The translations under genes and the position numbers were made by a program. The notes beneath the pieces are model-generated. The model searched no databases, had not been told where the DNA came from, and was given only the letters and a program-made list of their open reading frames with translations. 64,000 bases of DNA, from NCBI RefSeq assembly GCF_000224145.3, contig NW_004190365.2, positions 44,765 to 108,764 on the forward strand. Direction: 5' to 3'. Source of the DNA: Ciona intestinalis. Taxonomy: Eukaryota; Chordata; Ascidiacea; Phlebobranchia; Cionidae. This document shows positions 63,765 through 64,000 of the stretch, one piece after another. Positions within the stretch are counted from its first letter, which is position 1; every line of letters begins with the position of its first letter.

Positions 63765-64000
63765 AACTCGACAGTGAGCATGAGGTGTATGAAGCCACCA
63801 TGTATGGTGTGCAACACTCGTGTTATAACTTGACAGTGAGCATGAGGTGTATGAAGCCACCATGTATGGTGTGCAACACTCGTGTTATAACTCGACAGTG
63901 AGCATGTGGTGTATGAAGCCACCATGTATGGTGTGCAACACTCGTGTTATAACTCGACAGTGAGCATGAGGTGTATGAAGACACCATGTATGGTGTGCAA
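63765..64000. repeat. 62-bp tandem array at window end
   Basis: Four copies of a 62-bp unit: AACTCGACAGTGAGCATGAG, GTGTATGAAGCCACCATGTA, TGGTGTGCAACACTCGTGTT. It continues past the window, inside a UBE3C intron. Reversed, it matches most of the 71-bp unit at 29860-30388. Confidence 0.9.

Overview
The window is nuclear DNA from a compact invertebrate chordate genome, most probably a tunicate of the genus Ciona. The evidence is a set of single-copy animal genes with many short introns (often under 400 bp), AT-rich intergenic DNA with very short 5' leaders, CAG acceptors a few bases upstream of some start codons (as in spliced-leader trans-splicing), and dense families of short interspersed and tandem repeats. 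The species call is inference. Exon boundaries were placed by hand from GT-AG sites, reading-frame continuity and remembered family sequences; no search was run.

Layout. 729-4112 (+): last three exons of an unrecognised gene. 4383-7689 (-): LMAN2/VIP36 cargo lectin. 9124-17155 (-): 20-exon gene for a J-domain/TPR/UBA/RRM/CCCH protein related to TTC31 in its TPR part. 17489-18136 (-): intronless SARNP. 18480-19483 (+): three-exon gene for a 94-residue unknown protein. 20454-30918 (-): tandem-PH protein of the TAPP (PLEKHA1/2) family. 32539-37947 (-): SIL1, the ER nucleotide exchange factor, ending in KDEL. 39241-45301 (-): STK32 (YANK) kinase. 45770-53880 (-): SLC15 peptide transporter. 54503 to beyond 63685 (+): UBE3C HECT ubiquitin ligase, cut by the window end before its catalytic cysteine. 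These are mostly housekeeping genes with no shared pathway; LMAN2 and SIL1 both act in the secretory pathway.

Repeats fill most of the rest: a tRNA-derived SINE with a 98-bp tail module that is often tandemly amplified; a 97-bp unit family (single copies plus a roughly 27-copy array); a 131-bp satellite interrupted by two nested hAT-type elements; a roughly 195-bp MITE family with about 30-bp inverted ends; and several minisatellites, one of which looks grown from a MITE end.

Assembly cautions. Runs of N lie at 2284-2333, 3355-3582, 8574-8623, 25024-25148, 26908-26957, 35247-35296, 41571-41695, 47308-47432, 57527 and 58634-58758. Those at 35247 and 41571 sit between near-identical copies of SIL1 and STK32 exons, which are best read as two haplotypes joined end to end, not real exon duplications.
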